Part shown: one piece after another, positions 34,901 through 47,264 of the stretch
Numbering within the stretch: the stretch's first letter is position 1
How the letters are laid out: every line of letters starts with the position of its first letter
NCBI GenBank assembly: GCA_034008185.1
Contig: CM067085.1
Coordinates: forward strand, 79,348,275-79,412,274
Reading direction: 5' to 3'
Origin: Gorsachius magnificus
Lineage: Eukaryota; Chordata; Aves; Pelecaniformes; Ardeidae
DNA: 64,000 bases
The notes under the pieces: model-generated
Seen by the model: the letters and a program-made list of their open reading frames with translations, nothing else
Told to the model about the DNA's origin: nothing
The model's database searches: none
Made by a program: the position numbers and the translations under genes

Positions 34901-36954
34901 TATGACATCTTTTAATTACATTTTAATGAAAGCTGTAACTAATCCAATAGCTCATTTGTTCGTACCTTGTGGGAGAAAGAAAAGCTCAAGAACAACCTCA
35001 GAATTCTTGTTTTTTGGAGTCTGTGGAGAGATACAGGATGCTGGTGATGCCAAATTCCCATTAAAAGCCTACGGCATTGGGTTCTATTTGCCAAGGACTA
35101 CAAAGAACATGTACATTTAAACAGGTGGATGCTTTCCTCCGTTTCTCAGGTTTCCCAAGCACAAACGGAGGCAGGGAGACGTACAAGGGGCACGCGGTCT
35201 AGGAGCACGTTTAGCTTGAAGGGCTGCCCACTGACTTCATTCAGCTTTGAATCAAATCTTTACCAAGTCATCTCGTGTTGAGACCTTTCACAATCCCTTC
35301 TTCAACACAGTGAGCAGGATCATTTCAGCTATTACATACATTGAAAAAAATTGGGTTTGAGCCTCCAATGGACATAATTTCCCCCATCTCTGAAAACTGA
35401 CATCTCTTATGTTCATCATCAATAGACTGACTTTTATATCTTACCTGGCTGCCCTATAGACAAATACAGTCATAATATTCATAATTGCTGCATATTTCTC
35501 TAGAACGAGCGAACTCTATCTTGCGGCTTCAGCCTGAGACTTGGAGAGCTCAAGGACAGTGTGGAATTGAATACATCAAGTAGTGGGCTCAAAAAAAAAA
35601 AAAAAAATCAAGGAAAAAAAGCATACAATTTCAACTACTGGGGAAGAAAAGTGCTTCAGAAAGGAAATCAAGCATTTGGTGGGCAGAGTTTGGCCCCTAG
35701 TGGATGGTAATTCTCATTGTCACATTGAATTGGTAGCCTTTGCTTAAGCAAAAGCCAGGACAGAATAACCCTGGAGACTAAATTACCTCTCAGCTTTGGA
35801 GATGAAGCTTCCTTCAAGCCAGACCTGAGATGAATTTGCAGTCTACTGACAGGACTGGAAACGAAACAATGTTTGCCTCCTCAGCAGGACTGCCAATACA
35901 TTTAAAATCCACATCCAGAAAATGAATCCTCCTCCTTCCTCTTAAGCTACAAAATATTCATTGGAATAGAAAGGTCAGTGAATATTTTCCTCTTCCCCTG
36001 CTAATTAAGAAGCGAATAATAAGCTTAATTTGCCAAGAAACTGGGTCCTTGCACTTCTCATGTTGAGCAGAAGGCTCCAAGAGCGCTGGATGGACCCACG
36101 TCCACGGCATCTCTGTGGATGGCTGCCATCATTCACCCCAACGGAAGTGATGCAGTTTGCTTGCGATTATAGACTCCTATTGATTTCCAATTTTCACCAG
36201 ACGTGCTCGAATCCCACGGGATCCGAGCATTTGTAGGCCCCTATCAGTCTTGCGGTGAAGAAACAAAAGTGGCGATATAATTGGCGCGGTGTAGCAATAA
36301 GACTCTCCCATTCTGCTTTCAATTTAGTCCCTTACTGCAATTTCTTGACAGTAGATTTCTTCTTAGTGTTAATGGCCTCACATAAGGTTCTCAAGGACCC
36401 GATTAAACTTTAAAAAGGAGTATATGTATTTGGTCTTTTTAAACTTAATAGCCACACTCCTAATAGGAATGCTACCTCCCGAGTAGACTGTACTGCATAA
36501 TGTTGGCTTTGTTTGGATTTGGTTTTCACTAGCAATAGCAAGTAATGTTCTGTGCGTTCCTGCGCTGCTCAGTCACACTATCTGGCGTGCTTTTGATCAA
36601 AACATTTCGCGTCAGTAAAGCGTGCTTGTAACAACTGCATATTTGTAGTATTAAAATACAGCACGCGTAGCCTCGAGTTATTGCAAGAGCGATATTTGCG
36701 CAGACTACAGTAAAACCAAGGTGATGCATATATAATCTCCCCCTGTAAGGTGAAAAGGGAAAGTGCATCAGCAGTATTTCTGTTTAGAACAGCTCTTTTA
36801 GCACAGAATTAATTCTAGTGTCATTGTTGTCACCCCCCCGCCCCCTCCCCCCATAATACCAGTGCTCCAATCTGAAAATTTAAACTGCTAACTCAGGGCA
36901 GGAAGGTTGAAGTGTGCTGAAATGATACAGAACAAAGCATCTACACTAGATAGA
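31910..36954. other. Long unique noncoding stretch
   Basis: About 5 kb without a recognisable transposon. It includes a 12-base C-run (33609-33620) and a 17-base A-run (35591-35607). A moderately GC-rich part spans 33740-34560, and a C-rich patch lies at 36831-36851. AT-rich, repeat-free stretches at 33150-33600 and 35980-36320 could be conserved elements. No coding exon could be supported. Confidence 0.45.
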
Positions 36955-37183
36955 CTAGACATTAGACTGGGTATAAGGAAGAAATTCTTTCCAGTGAGGG
37001 TGGTGAAACCCTGGCAGGGGTTGCCCCGAGAGGGGGTGGAGGCCCCATCCCTGGGAACATTCCAGGCCAGGTTGGACGGGGCTGTGAGCAACCTGATGTG
37101 GTTCAAGGTGTCCCTGCTCCTGCAGGGGGGTTGGGCTGGGTGACCTCTGGGGGTCCCTTCCAACCCAAAACATTCTTTGATAT
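36955..37183 (+). mobile_element. CR1 LINE 3' fragment, CR1-J-like tail (229 bp)
   Basis: Starts at TAGACATTAGACTGGG in the [26 protein letters not shown] block. It continues through [20 protein letters not shown] and ends at caacccaaaacattctttga. The usual terminal ATTCTATG repeat is damaged. Confidence 0.93.
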
Positions 37184-37640
37184 ACAGAGTTCTGGAGAAA
37201 TGAAAGCAAAGATGTTTCTATTTGCAAGCAGAAAGCGGCACGACATTTGTTATTGCTGTAGGGGCTCCCCTCTGTATGGTAGATAGCCTGGTAGAACAAC
37301 ACTGGGTTTGCGTGAAGGAAGCAAAATGGGTGCTTTTAACATCTCTGCAGACTGATGTGATTTACAGTGCAATGATGAGTTCCGTCAGGGAGCAAAAGCC
37401 TGATTTCACTGAGGCACAAGCAAATACTCTTTCAACGTAGTAACCGGAGGCTTAGTATCTCATAAACGTCTTGGAGGGGCAACTCATGCCAAGATAACGT
37501 TTGAACTGTTGGTGTTGTACTTTGTTATTTAACCAGGTAGTGCCTGAACCCGAGTATAATCTAAACAGTCTATGTTGGATCAAACCCTCTTTTCTAGTAA
37601 AGCAAACCCATCTGAGCAGATGTACAAGAGCTGCTGCTTA
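37184..37640. other. Unique spacer between two opposed CR1 fragments
   Basis: No recognisable feature. Confidence 0.45.
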
Positions 37641-37862
37641 TAGAATGACAGAATTGTTTATGTTGGAAAAGCCCTTTGAGATCACCAAGCCCAACCATTC
37701 CCCTACCCCTGCCATCCCACCACTAAACCCTGTCCCTAAGCACCGCGTCTGCCCGGCTTTTAAATCTCCCCAGGGATGGGGACTCAACCCCTTTCCTGGG
37801 CAGCCCATTCCAGTGCCTGACAGCCCTTTTGGGGGAGAAATTTTTCCTAATGTCTAACCTTA
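37641..37862 (-). mobile_element. CR1 LINE 3' fragment (222 bp)
   Basis: The plus strand starts AGAATGACAGAATTGTTTAT, followed by gttggaaaagccctttgaga and atcccaccactaaaccctgt blocks. It ends in gagaaatttttcctaatgtc. It is the complement of the same tail type as 13749-14180, with a slightly altered terminus. Confidence 0.93.
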
Positions 37863-40800
37863 TCCACTAGAGACACAGGGAACACAGGTATGTCCCTCAG
37901 AGGACAGCAAGACATTTAAACAAGCATCGCATGATGATTCCTGGGAACAGATGATTATAAACTCCTCAGGACTGCATTTAAGTGTTTGGAAAGACTTAGC
38001 ACCCATTGTGGGCACTACTAGCACTGAAATAAAATTTAAGTGCCTAAATACATCTGTATCAATGAGGATCATTATCAACATAATGATCTGAGGATGCAAA
38101 CAAAACATGTTTTATAAGCTGAAGTAGTATCTTACATTAGACAGGGGAATATCGGGGAGAAACACAGTCCAGGCATACAGATCTTCAAGGCTTGCTTTCG
38201 CTTTGAAACTATGCAAGTATACCCTCTCACAAACCTCATCCAGCTTAAGTGTGGCTGAGCACTAGAAAAAGGCTGATCCAAACTATAAGTGCAAGGCTTC
38301 TACAGCACAAGGTGATGGGAGGAAAAAAAACAAAACCAAAAAGAACAAAACAGTAGGTGAACTACTTCAAAACTGCCAGGATGGTGAGAAAGAGCTGTAG
38401 GGGCAACATGTGCCTTCATTATTTTAAACTAAAGTTTAATTGAAAAATTACCGGTACAGAAACCTCACTGCAGTCACCTTCAAAGAGTATATTGCTAATG
38501 ACAACCTGATTTGCTTTTTTTTTTGAACACTAACATCATTATTAGGACATAAAGATGAGAGAAGTCTTGATGGCCTCATAAGCAAAAGCCCTGTGCAACT
38601 TGCTGAAGCCTACAGGAGGTATCTTCTCCCATTGATGCTCACCAGGATCAAATCAAGACTTAAAGTAATAGAATTTACTAGGGATTAAAAAAAAAAAACC
38701 AAACCCAAAACAAAACCAAAAACCAAGGGCCAGGATTTGAATGCCGTTCTTGGAGACTGGAATGCTTTCTTTTTGTAAAAAAAAAGTTAATCAGAAAGAA
38801 TTCTAGCCAAAAATACTGACAGGCAGAGGAATGATATCCTGGGATAACGAAAAATTGAGGATCATGCATCTTTACTCTGAATGAAAAGGACCAACTCCTT
38901 CACTTGAAGCAATAGGAAAAAAAAAAGACTTATAGAACTACAAGCTAAAGAGAGACCAAAGAGGACCGTTACAGGATGCTCACCCTAGGCTCAGTTATGT
39001 TGAAGTGGTTCGGTCTGGTGTAAAAGCCATTCCAGTTTCAAACAAGTGGTAACTTCGCAATTTTGAATTTGAATGATTGGCTCAAAACCCTCTGAAAAGT
39101 GTTTTCCTGCAGTCTGTATCTGAAAGCTGATCCAAGGCACAAAAACATGCTCAAAGGCTCCATGTTCAAAGGTGATTTCCAAAAGAGATCAAAAAACTAA
39201 ATATCAGGTGAAAGCATAATGAAACTTTCTTATTATAAAAAGGAGCCATAAAAAAAGATCACAGAAACCAACATTAGCTTAACCACGGCAATATGCTAGG
39301 AAAAGAAATACCAAAGAACAGGATCAGGTAGCTGTGTATTTGACCTGTCCTCAAAACCAGGCCCACAGTCTTCATGGAAAAGAGCACCAACACGCATCGT
39401 CATCATGCTCCCCCCTCCCAGGAGACATCAAAATCACGGTAACGCATCTTCCTGGTGGATCAAAGGTCTTTAGAACAGTAACTGATTTACAGAAACAAAA
39501 AAATCTATGCCTTGATAAAAATCAAAGTACTTGGATTTTTTCTTCACACACACATCCCCCCCCGCCCCCGCCAGGTATAGTAAGCCCATTTAGATTCTCC
39601 CTGCTACAGCCAAGAGCGAAGAAGGTGCTTCCAGTGAAAGAGCCTGGTAGCAATCCTTGATTTCATCACGCGGCCACTGTCTTCGGAAACGCAGGTAGTA
39701 GACACAAATATTCCTTGAAACAACCCTGCGATCACAACACAGCAAAATCAGTGAAGCATGCTGCGAAGCGAGGACAATGCCCTACCTAGCAGGCAGACGT
39801 ACAATCAAAACTCTTAAAACGAGAAAAAAAAACCAAACAACCAGAGACTGAATAACGCACCGCAATGCAAGCCACTCCAAATTAGCGATGGCCATGACAC
39901 AGCAGTAAAGCCAGCAGCTCGCATCTCAAATTCAGATGAAACATCGCTGTGATGAATCAGATGGAGGGCAAATGCTCAGCACAGCGCTACAGCGGGACCT
40001 AGGCAAGGGCACTGCCTGTCGTTCAGGGAGGGGAAACCACAGGAGTGCCGATGAAGCACAAGGCTGTCCATGGCAGATTTGCTTTGTCTGCCTTTATTCA
40101 CCTTTCTGAAAAAAAATCAAGAAAAGAAAGTTGCTCCACAAGAAATCCTGGCTACCAGAATAATTCTGTTAGGGCACGACTGTGTCCTGGTGCTGTAACT
40201 TAGGTTTTGGGTCAACGTGATTCATAGCCAAACCCAGAATGGGAATGGAGGATGCCACAGGTACAGGTGCATACGTCAGAAGCTGTAGCACAGGCTGGGC
40301 TGTCTCAGGACCATGCGCTTTTGCCAACATGCATTTCCCTGCATGCATTTCTACATTTTGAGCCCATGTGGGATGCTAATCTGGAAACCTTTGTCCTCAG
40401 GTTCCAACAGCTGGCCATTGTCCCCTCAGAAGTATAGTTAAGCAGCATTGAATACTGATGTAGAGCGAGAAGCGTGGCATGATCAATCCCTTTGGTCAAG
40501 AGCAGGTCCATCCTCATGCTAAGCACCCGTAACTAGAGAACTGCATCAGTTATCCCACCGGGAGTGCTTTGAGCCCTGGCACAGAAAGGCCAGCACCATT
40601 CGTGTCGCACCACAACCACCCCTCGCCATCATTAGCCGGGGCTGAAGGGTGAGAAGATGAAGGGCTGGTTTCCTCCCACTTGGGGAGTTCCGAGCAAGGC
40701 AGGAGCTCTCAGGCTCTCCCTGACATACCCAGGGAGTCGGTCCTCCCTTTAAACCCACACGCTGTGCTCAGCCCTTCTTTATAAAAAGATTATCTCGTCA

Positions 40801-42294
40801 TGTAGTTTCTTGAAGCTGAAACCCCGTTTAAGATGCACTCCATCTTCTTCAAGGCGCAGCGTATTCAAACCGAGCTGCTCTTCTTGCGTCGACGTTTGCG
40901 TGAAGGGAAAGAGACGCAGCACTTGTTTGAGCGGCGACAGGCAAAGCGCGACAGGATTCCAGGTTAAAATTCTAAGCATAGCAGTGGAGGACACTGCCAA
41001 CTTGAAATCCGATTTTAAAAAAAAAATAAAAAAATCCAATTTAAAGCATTTCTAGGTGTTGTGCCTGAGTTCATTTGAACTCTTAAGAAAAAAAAAAAAA
41101 TCATTTTACAGTCATATTTTCCTCTTCTAAAGATGTTTCCCTGCTCTGCTGAGGTAGCACACACAGAGGGGAGGGGGGGAAAAAAAAAAAAAAAGAACCT
41201 GCTTGGTTATAAGGATGCTGTTGTCACTGTAGAAAGCACATACATTTTAAGCAGCAGAAAGTAAAAACCCTCTAATCTCAGTTACAGGTGTCTCAGAGCT
41301 TTAACTACGGTGTATTCCAGAGAGAAGCCAATTTCACGTTGTTTACCCAACCTATTACATATGTTCATATGCATATTAATACACAGGCAAGATATCTATG
41401 CGTGTATATACATGTAAATACATACACCCACGCTAACGTCGCACAGAAAATCGGTATTACGAGGTGTGCGCTACACGGCCTTGGTGCTAGAATGTGAACT
41501 TCTGCTCAGTAAGAGCAAAACTCATGGCATTTCTCTGTCATTAAAAAAAAAAACAAAAACAAAAAACCAAAAAACAAACCACGGGTGATTTTGCATATCC
41601 CTAAGTGGGCTTAGTTACGGTTTAACTCTCAAAACTCAGTGAAGGAAATAGCGTGCCGTAGGAATCCGTTCCTACGTTCGCTCTCAATTCTGCTTGCCTG
41701 CGATAGCCTTCTGTTAAAAAGCCTCAGCAGAAGCATTTTAATAAAGCAAAGCTATATGAATTTGGATTGAGATCTTTATGAAGGATAAAAATGATCTGTA
41801 TGAGAATTTTATCATTCTAAAAATAGAAGTGAAAACGATGGAAATAGCTGAAATACAGTAGATGGGTTGTTTCCCAGCCCCCTCTACCTTAGCAGCAAGT
41901 ATATCTGGTCAGGACCTTCCCTTTACAAAAGGTTTTGCCATAAATGTTTCAATCTGAGATTTCAAATCTCTCTTATGCAAAGACAACTCCCATGAAATTA
42001 ACTTCTCTCCGTTCACCGCTGCGTAACGCCGCCGTGACAACTCCGGTAATTGCTTTCATGGAGTAAGCAATACTTGGAAAGCATGAATATTCCTTTGTGA
42101 AATTTAGCAATTACACAGAACTGGAAGGCTCCTGCTGCATGATCACCAGCACCGCGCCACGGGCACGGGCTTTGCAAACGGCCGCGTGGAAGCGACGTGC
42201 CACCCCGCGCCATGCCGCCTGGCAACCGGCCCACCGCACGCGAAGGATGCCTGCTGGCTGCCTTCCCAGCAAGGAGACCACCTTCTCATTTGCT
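37863..42294. other. Long unique noncoding stretch with A-rich patches
   Basis: A/C-rich patches lie at 38319-38350, 38688-38727 and 41539-41580. A CA and C-rich patch lies at 39545-39573, and a G-run joined to 15 A residues at 41173-41194. No transposon or coding exon was recognised. The 42120-42290 part is GC-rich with no identifiable gene. Confidence 0.45.
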
Positions 42295-43030
42295 CACAGA
42301 ATCACACAGACACACAGAATGGCAGGGGTGGGAAGGGACTTCAGGAGCTCAGCCAGTGCCACCCCCCTGCCCAAGCAGGCTCACCCAGAGCAGGGGGCAC
42401 AGGACAGCATCCAGGTGGGGATTGAAGATCTCCAGAGAAGGAGACTCCACAGCCCCCCTGGGCAGCCTAGGCCAGGGCTCGGGCACCCTCAAAGTCAACA
42501 AGTTCTTCCTCACGTTCAACTGAAGCCTCTTGTGCTTCAGTTTGTGCCCATTGTCCCTTGTCCTGTTGCTGGGCACCACTGGGAAGAGTCTGGCTCCATC
42601 CTAGTGACACCCACCCTTGAGATATTTGTACGTGTTGATGAGGTCCCCTCTCAGTCTTCTCTTCTCCAGGCTGAACAAGCCCAACTCTCTCAGCCTTTCC
42701 TCACAGGGGAGATGCTCCAGTCCCTTTATCATCCTTGTTGCCCTCCTCTGGACTCTCTCTAGGAGTTTCTCATCTTCCTTGAACCGGGGAGCCCAGAACT
42801 GGACCCAGTGCTCCAGGTGGGATCTCATTAGGGTAGAGTAGAGGGGGAGGAGAACCTCCCTCGCCCTGCTGGCCACACTCCTCTTAATGCACTCCAGGAT
42901 GCCATTGGCCTTCTTGGCAACCAGGGCACCCTGCTGGCTCATGGTCAGCTTGTCATCCACCAAGGACTCCCAGGTCCCTCTCGGCAGAGCTGCTTCCCAG
43001 CAGGTCAGCCCCCAGCCTCACGCTCAAGGG
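42295..43030 (-). mobile_element. CR1 LINE fragment, second tail type (about 735 bp)
   Basis: The 3' end on the minus strand lies at 42295 (CACAGAATCACACAGACACA). This is one of the two longest CR1 copies here. It covers the 3' untranslated region, the ORF2 C-terminus, and upstream codons to a block matching cagagctgcttcccagcagg. The upstream edge is indistinct between 43000 and 43055. Confidence 0.94.
42601..42963 (-). pseudogene. CR1 ORF2 C-terminal remnant (120 codons)
   Basis: The minus frame reads [20 protein letters not shown], then [20 protein letters not shown] and [20 protein letters not shown]. It continues with [20 protein letters not shown] and then [20 protein letters not shown]. 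This is the segment just after the reverse-transcriptase catalytic core (thumb and connection region) of CR1 ORF2. The catalytic motifs are absent, and the frame is interrupted at about 42601, so the downstream codons are in another frame. Not a functional gene. Confidence 0.9.
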
Positions 43031-44810
43031 GAGGGGCAGGCACAGGACCCGGCATGGGTACGTATGGGACACCCCAACTCAACGTCTTCCCCAGGGCGCT
43101 AGTTTTTGGCGGACCATCTGTTGGTGTGGCTGCATTCAGCCCCATCCTGACACATGCTGCCCTGGAAACCCAACCACATGTGTCACAACAAGCAAACGCC
43201 GTGACACAGCGTTACCAGAGGTAAGACGACAACGCCCATGGTGTAGAACACACGCAACAGGCGACTTCAGCATCTGCTGTGCTCTCTAGATATCAAATAA
43301 TGGATTTGCATAACCATATTAGAGAAAAGTTTAAAAATTCAAACTGTTTTATTACCACCAAGCAAAAAAAGCGTGCTGCCACCTCTGATGGCTCTCCCAG
43401 TGCAGCAATGCCTGGATCATCTCAAAATTAAATATAACTTGATATTTGAACGGCTCAGGCTTCAGAGCCTCAGCCTCTGGCATTTCATAATACTTGGGTA
43501 ACAAACGAACAATCTTCTTTTATCAAAAAAATAAAGAAAGGGGGCAAAAAAAAAAGGACAGAATGCAGAGGAAATAGTAGCTGTGAAATGGAATCCACAG
43601 TTTCAGACACCAGGTCTCATTAATCTTGCTGATGAATAGGATCTTTATAAAAGGAGACCCCGCCGTCGAGAGAATTGAAAGGAAATAGTATGGAAAGTGA
43701 AGTAGCAGTTTCTTGTACTAGTTCTTATGTGTTTTAAATTAAGTGGCTTTTGTGGAGGCTCGCGTAAAAAAAAAAAATCCAAGCAATTCCCGCTTTACAA
43801 GAGAAATGCACATGGAAGACACTGATGCTCCTTTTGCTGCAAGCCTTTTCTGGCGAAGAGATTAGATCGAGAATACAGCCAAAAAAGGAATGGAAATGCA
43901 CTGTTCAGCGGTTAGTTTATGACATTCTACCCTATATATAGTGCCTATTTGGCAAACCCTCCTGCAGTTCTGTGTTTTTCATTGCAAGTGGCTTATATCA
44001 GTACTGACATCTTGCAGATGTTAGTAGCTTTGATTTTTTTTTTCCCCCCATGTTGCAAATGAGTTGGCATGGAAACAACTCTTTTCTGGCAACATGACAT
44101 ATGATTCAAGGCAAAATGCATTTAACACAGATGAATAGTTCAGGAATATGCCTATAACAAAAAGTCATCTTGAAAGCTGCTTTGCATTTGTTGGTGTTTA
44201 TGACAACTTTTTCAAGACAGTCTCAAAAAAAAAAAAAAAAAAGTCAAGTGTTTAAGACTGGGTACCAGCGATGAATTTCTCACTGCTTGATGCTGCATAC
44301 TCGACGTCATCCTCGATAGGTTTGTTTTAATAACAAGAGGAAAATATTAAGAGAAGAAAAACATTTTGAGAGGTTATTTTCCCATTCTTTTCAGTGACCT
44401 TGGTTGTGTTGGTTGTTATGTCTGGAGATAGGTATGTTAGCCCTGAAATAACTCGGGACCCACCGGAGGTAGTCGGAGAGTGCTGCTGCTGCTGCCAGGG
44501 ACTGACCAGGCCTTTTTTTTTTTTGGAGGCTCAGCACTACTGGGAGCACTGCAATGACCCAGCTGCACTCGCCCCAGGGGTTTCCCTGCCTCTGAGACCC
44601 TTTGACCAACAGCCGTGCCTGCAGCGAGGATGGGAGCCGGGACCGGGGCGAGCGCATCCACTGGGCAGCTGCTGGAGGCTGCTCATGGGCAGAGGAGCAG
44701 AAACCCACCGGGTCCCTCCCCAGCCGCTCTCCTCACTGCGACCGGAGCAAGCTGGGAAGGAACAGCAAGCTCCCTCCAGCCTGTCACTGCCAGCTCCAAA
44801 CTAATCTTAT
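43031..44810. other. Unique noncoding sequence
   Basis: An 18-base A-run lies at 44225-44242 and a T-run joined to a C-run at 44034-44049. The GC-rich part at 44450-44800 has open frames on both strands but no recognisable protein. Confidence 0.45.
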
Positions 44811-44990
44811 CATAGGAGGTCTTTTCCAACCTAGACGATTAAGATGATCACGTCCAATCGTTAACCTACCCCTGCCATCCCACCACTAAACCCTGTCCCT
44901 AAGCACCTCGTCTACCCATCTTTTAAATCCCCCCAGGGATGGGGACTCTACCACCTCCCTGGGCAGCCCCCTCCAGAGCCTGACAACCCT
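44811..44990 (-). mobile_element. CR1 LINE 3' fragment with inverted 24-25 base segment
   Basis: From 44841 the sequence is a normal minus-strand CR1 tail (AAGATGATCACGTCCAATCG, then cctgccatcccaccactaaa and ctccagagcctgacaaccct). The terminal CATAG at 44811-44815 is also in the expected minus orientation. The segment between them (44816-44840, AGGTCTTTTCCAACC then TAGACGATT) is in the opposite, plus orientation. Turning it round gives the canonical CR1 terminus. Confidence 0.92.
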
Positions 44991-45452
44991 TGAGCCTTGG
45001 GAAAGGTCTGACTACCCTTTGCATCTTCTAAAGGTATCTTTGGCAAAAATTAAAAGAGAGCTGGGGGAGCTCTGTTGTTTTGAGCAAGAGCAGAACCCAT
45101 ACTAGAGCCCAGGAAGGAAAAACCAGGGGGGAAAGTGTGCCATCAGCTGCTCCCTCCAGCAGACCTTCTGACTGCAGGCACCACAGGCTTTACCTTCTAT
45201 GTTGAACAGAAACCCAGGCTTTTGTCAGCCTCCAGCACAGCCTAAAGCCTCCACAGATACGTGCACAAGCATGCTCAATGCCACTTGTTCCCGCTATGGA
45301 GCATGCATGACGTACACTGGGTAACTACACGGTGCCACCACCCACACACCAAAACGGACTTTTCATGCCAAAAAGGTTTGTCTGTAAACTGTAGAAATAG
45401 CTGTGAGGGGCTGTATAGTTCTCAGGTAACAGGAATTTGGGGGTTTCTTTGT
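44991..45452. other. Unique noncoding spacer
   Basis: No recognisable feature. Confidence 0.45.
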
Positions 45453-45820
45453 AGTATCACACAGACTGGCAGGAGTTGGAAGGGCCCTCGGGAGCTCCCC
45501 CAGTGCCACCCCCCTGCCCAAGCAGGCTCACCCAGAGCAGGGGGCACAGGACAGCGGCCAGGCGGGGGTTGAAGATCTCCAGAGAAGGAGACTCCACAGC
45601 CCCCCTGGGCAGCCTGGGCCAGGGCTCGGGCACCCTCACAGTCAACAAGTTCTTCCTGACCTTCAACTGAAACCTCTTGAGCTTCAGTTTGTGCCCATTG
45701 TCCCTTATCCTGTCGCTGAGCACCACTGCAAAGAGTCTGGCTCCGTCCTCGTGACCCCCACCCTTGAGATATTTGTAGGTGTTGATGAGATCCCCTCTCA
45801 GCCTTCTCTTCTCCAGGCTG
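45453..45820 (-). mobile_element. CR1 LINE 3' fragment, second tail type (368 bp)
   Basis: Starts on the plus strand with GTATCACACAGACTGGCAGG and ends in ccttctcttctccaggctg. The minus translation gives [20 protein letters not shown], then GGGHEDGARLFAVVLSDRIR and VRVPEPWPRLPRGAVESPSL, in one open frame within 45457-46005. The 5' truncation is at the SLEKRR codons. Confidence 0.95.
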
Positions 45821-47164
45821 CATCTATACACATCAAATGAAGGTTTGTGGGTTTTTTGTTTTGTTTTGTTTTTTTTCTTTAAAAGGTGGCCTTTAAATGC
45901 CAGCAAGAGAGGTTCAAAGCAGTAGACAAAGGAGCCGAACCTGCAGCAGGGAAGAGGACGGCTTGCACAGGAATCCAGAATAAAGCAAGGCCTGAGAAGC
46001 CTCATGGTTTGCAGTCAACGCTGGACATACAAACAGACCTTCCAGTGCTTGTCCAAACCTAATCTGAACTTCAGGGCTTTTGAAATATTATTATTACTGA
46101 AGGAAACTGGCAAGAACTCACCTCAGTGATTTAGAGTCTGCATTCAATAAAATTAGCATTTAAATGAACCCAATTAAGAAATGCTTTAAACTGAGCATGC
46201 AAGAAAGGAGCACGGGCGACTTGGCTGTTAAAAAGCTCTAGAGCGCTACTGCATGAAAAGCCAAACCCTTTTGGGGGGCTTTAGCAAGAATACCAGGTTC
46301 CATGGGTCGAATGCGCTGCCCAGTAGCATGGGTAGGTGTGGTTTACATTTTGTTATCACAGATTCAAAAAAAAATAATCTTTTTCCTTATTTAAAAAAAA
46401 AAAAGCCATTTTTGAGTTTGCAAAAGGTACTCAATGAACATCAGTGGCTGCCATGCAGCACGAGCGTGTTGAAGCATCTTTTATGTGCTTAGCTTCCATA
46501 GCGTGAAACAACCCCATCGCAAGAATAAGAATCCTGAACAGACTCCGTTTATTTTACAGGTATGCGAATGCAACTTTTTCCCTAAGAAATGCATCTGTTT
46601 TGGATGATAAATCATCCATTAGAGAAAACTCAAGTGGGGTTTTTTTTGGTGTTCTATCTGGTTTTGGTCACGCTGCCATTAGCACGGTGTTACATTTACT
46701 ATTTGAATTTTACCATCGTTTCTGCCATCAGCTGTGCAATACTGAAAAAAATTGCCAGAGCAAGCTTATAATCACAAGTATTTTAATTTATTAAATAAAT
46801 GACCTAATTGCTTGCTGAAATCTATTTTTCTTCTTTCTCTTGACCCTATTGAGAGTTAATCAGTTTCTTGGTGCTAATTAGATGTCAGCATTAGTAGCCT
46901 GCTAATACATAAGAGATAATGACACCATCGTGCAAGACACAGTGTCCAACACATGACCCTGTTTCCTTAAATTATACCCTAAGGATTCATTGGGAAACCA
47001 AAAGGCTTTGTAGTTTTGCAGCAGCAGTTCCTTCTTCTGAACAGGGATAGTGGTACAAATTTGACAGAAAAGCGGAAAATTAGACACAAAGCGTACCTTC
47101 CCAACGTGCCGGGCTTTAACGGGAGTGACAGCGACTCTGTCCTGGGCCCACCTTGTGAATTTAG
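45821..47164. other. Unique noncoding sequence with TTTTG repeat
   Basis: A (TTTTG)n-like patch lies at 45851-45880. The AT-rich, repeat-free stretch 46780-46930 contains CCTAATTGC, GTGCTAATTAG and similar words and resembles a conserved element. No gene recognised. Confidence 0.4.
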
Positions 47165-47264
47165 TAGAATCATAGAATTGTTTGGGTTGGAAAAGCCCTT
47201 TAAGATCACCAAGCCCAACCGTTCCCCTAACCCTGCCATCCCACCCCCAAACCCTGGCCCTAAG
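47165..47264 (-). mobile_element. Short CR1 LINE 3' tail (100 bp)
   Basis: The plus strand reads AGAATCATAGAATTGTTTGG, gttggaaaagccctttaaga, then ccatcccacccccaaaccct. This is the complement of the terminal ~100 bases of a CR1 of the 13749-14180 type. Confidence 0.93.

Noticed and set aside
42097..42762. 221-codon plus-strand open frame
   Set aside because: The second half is antisense to the CR1 copy at 42295-43030, and the first half is featureless.
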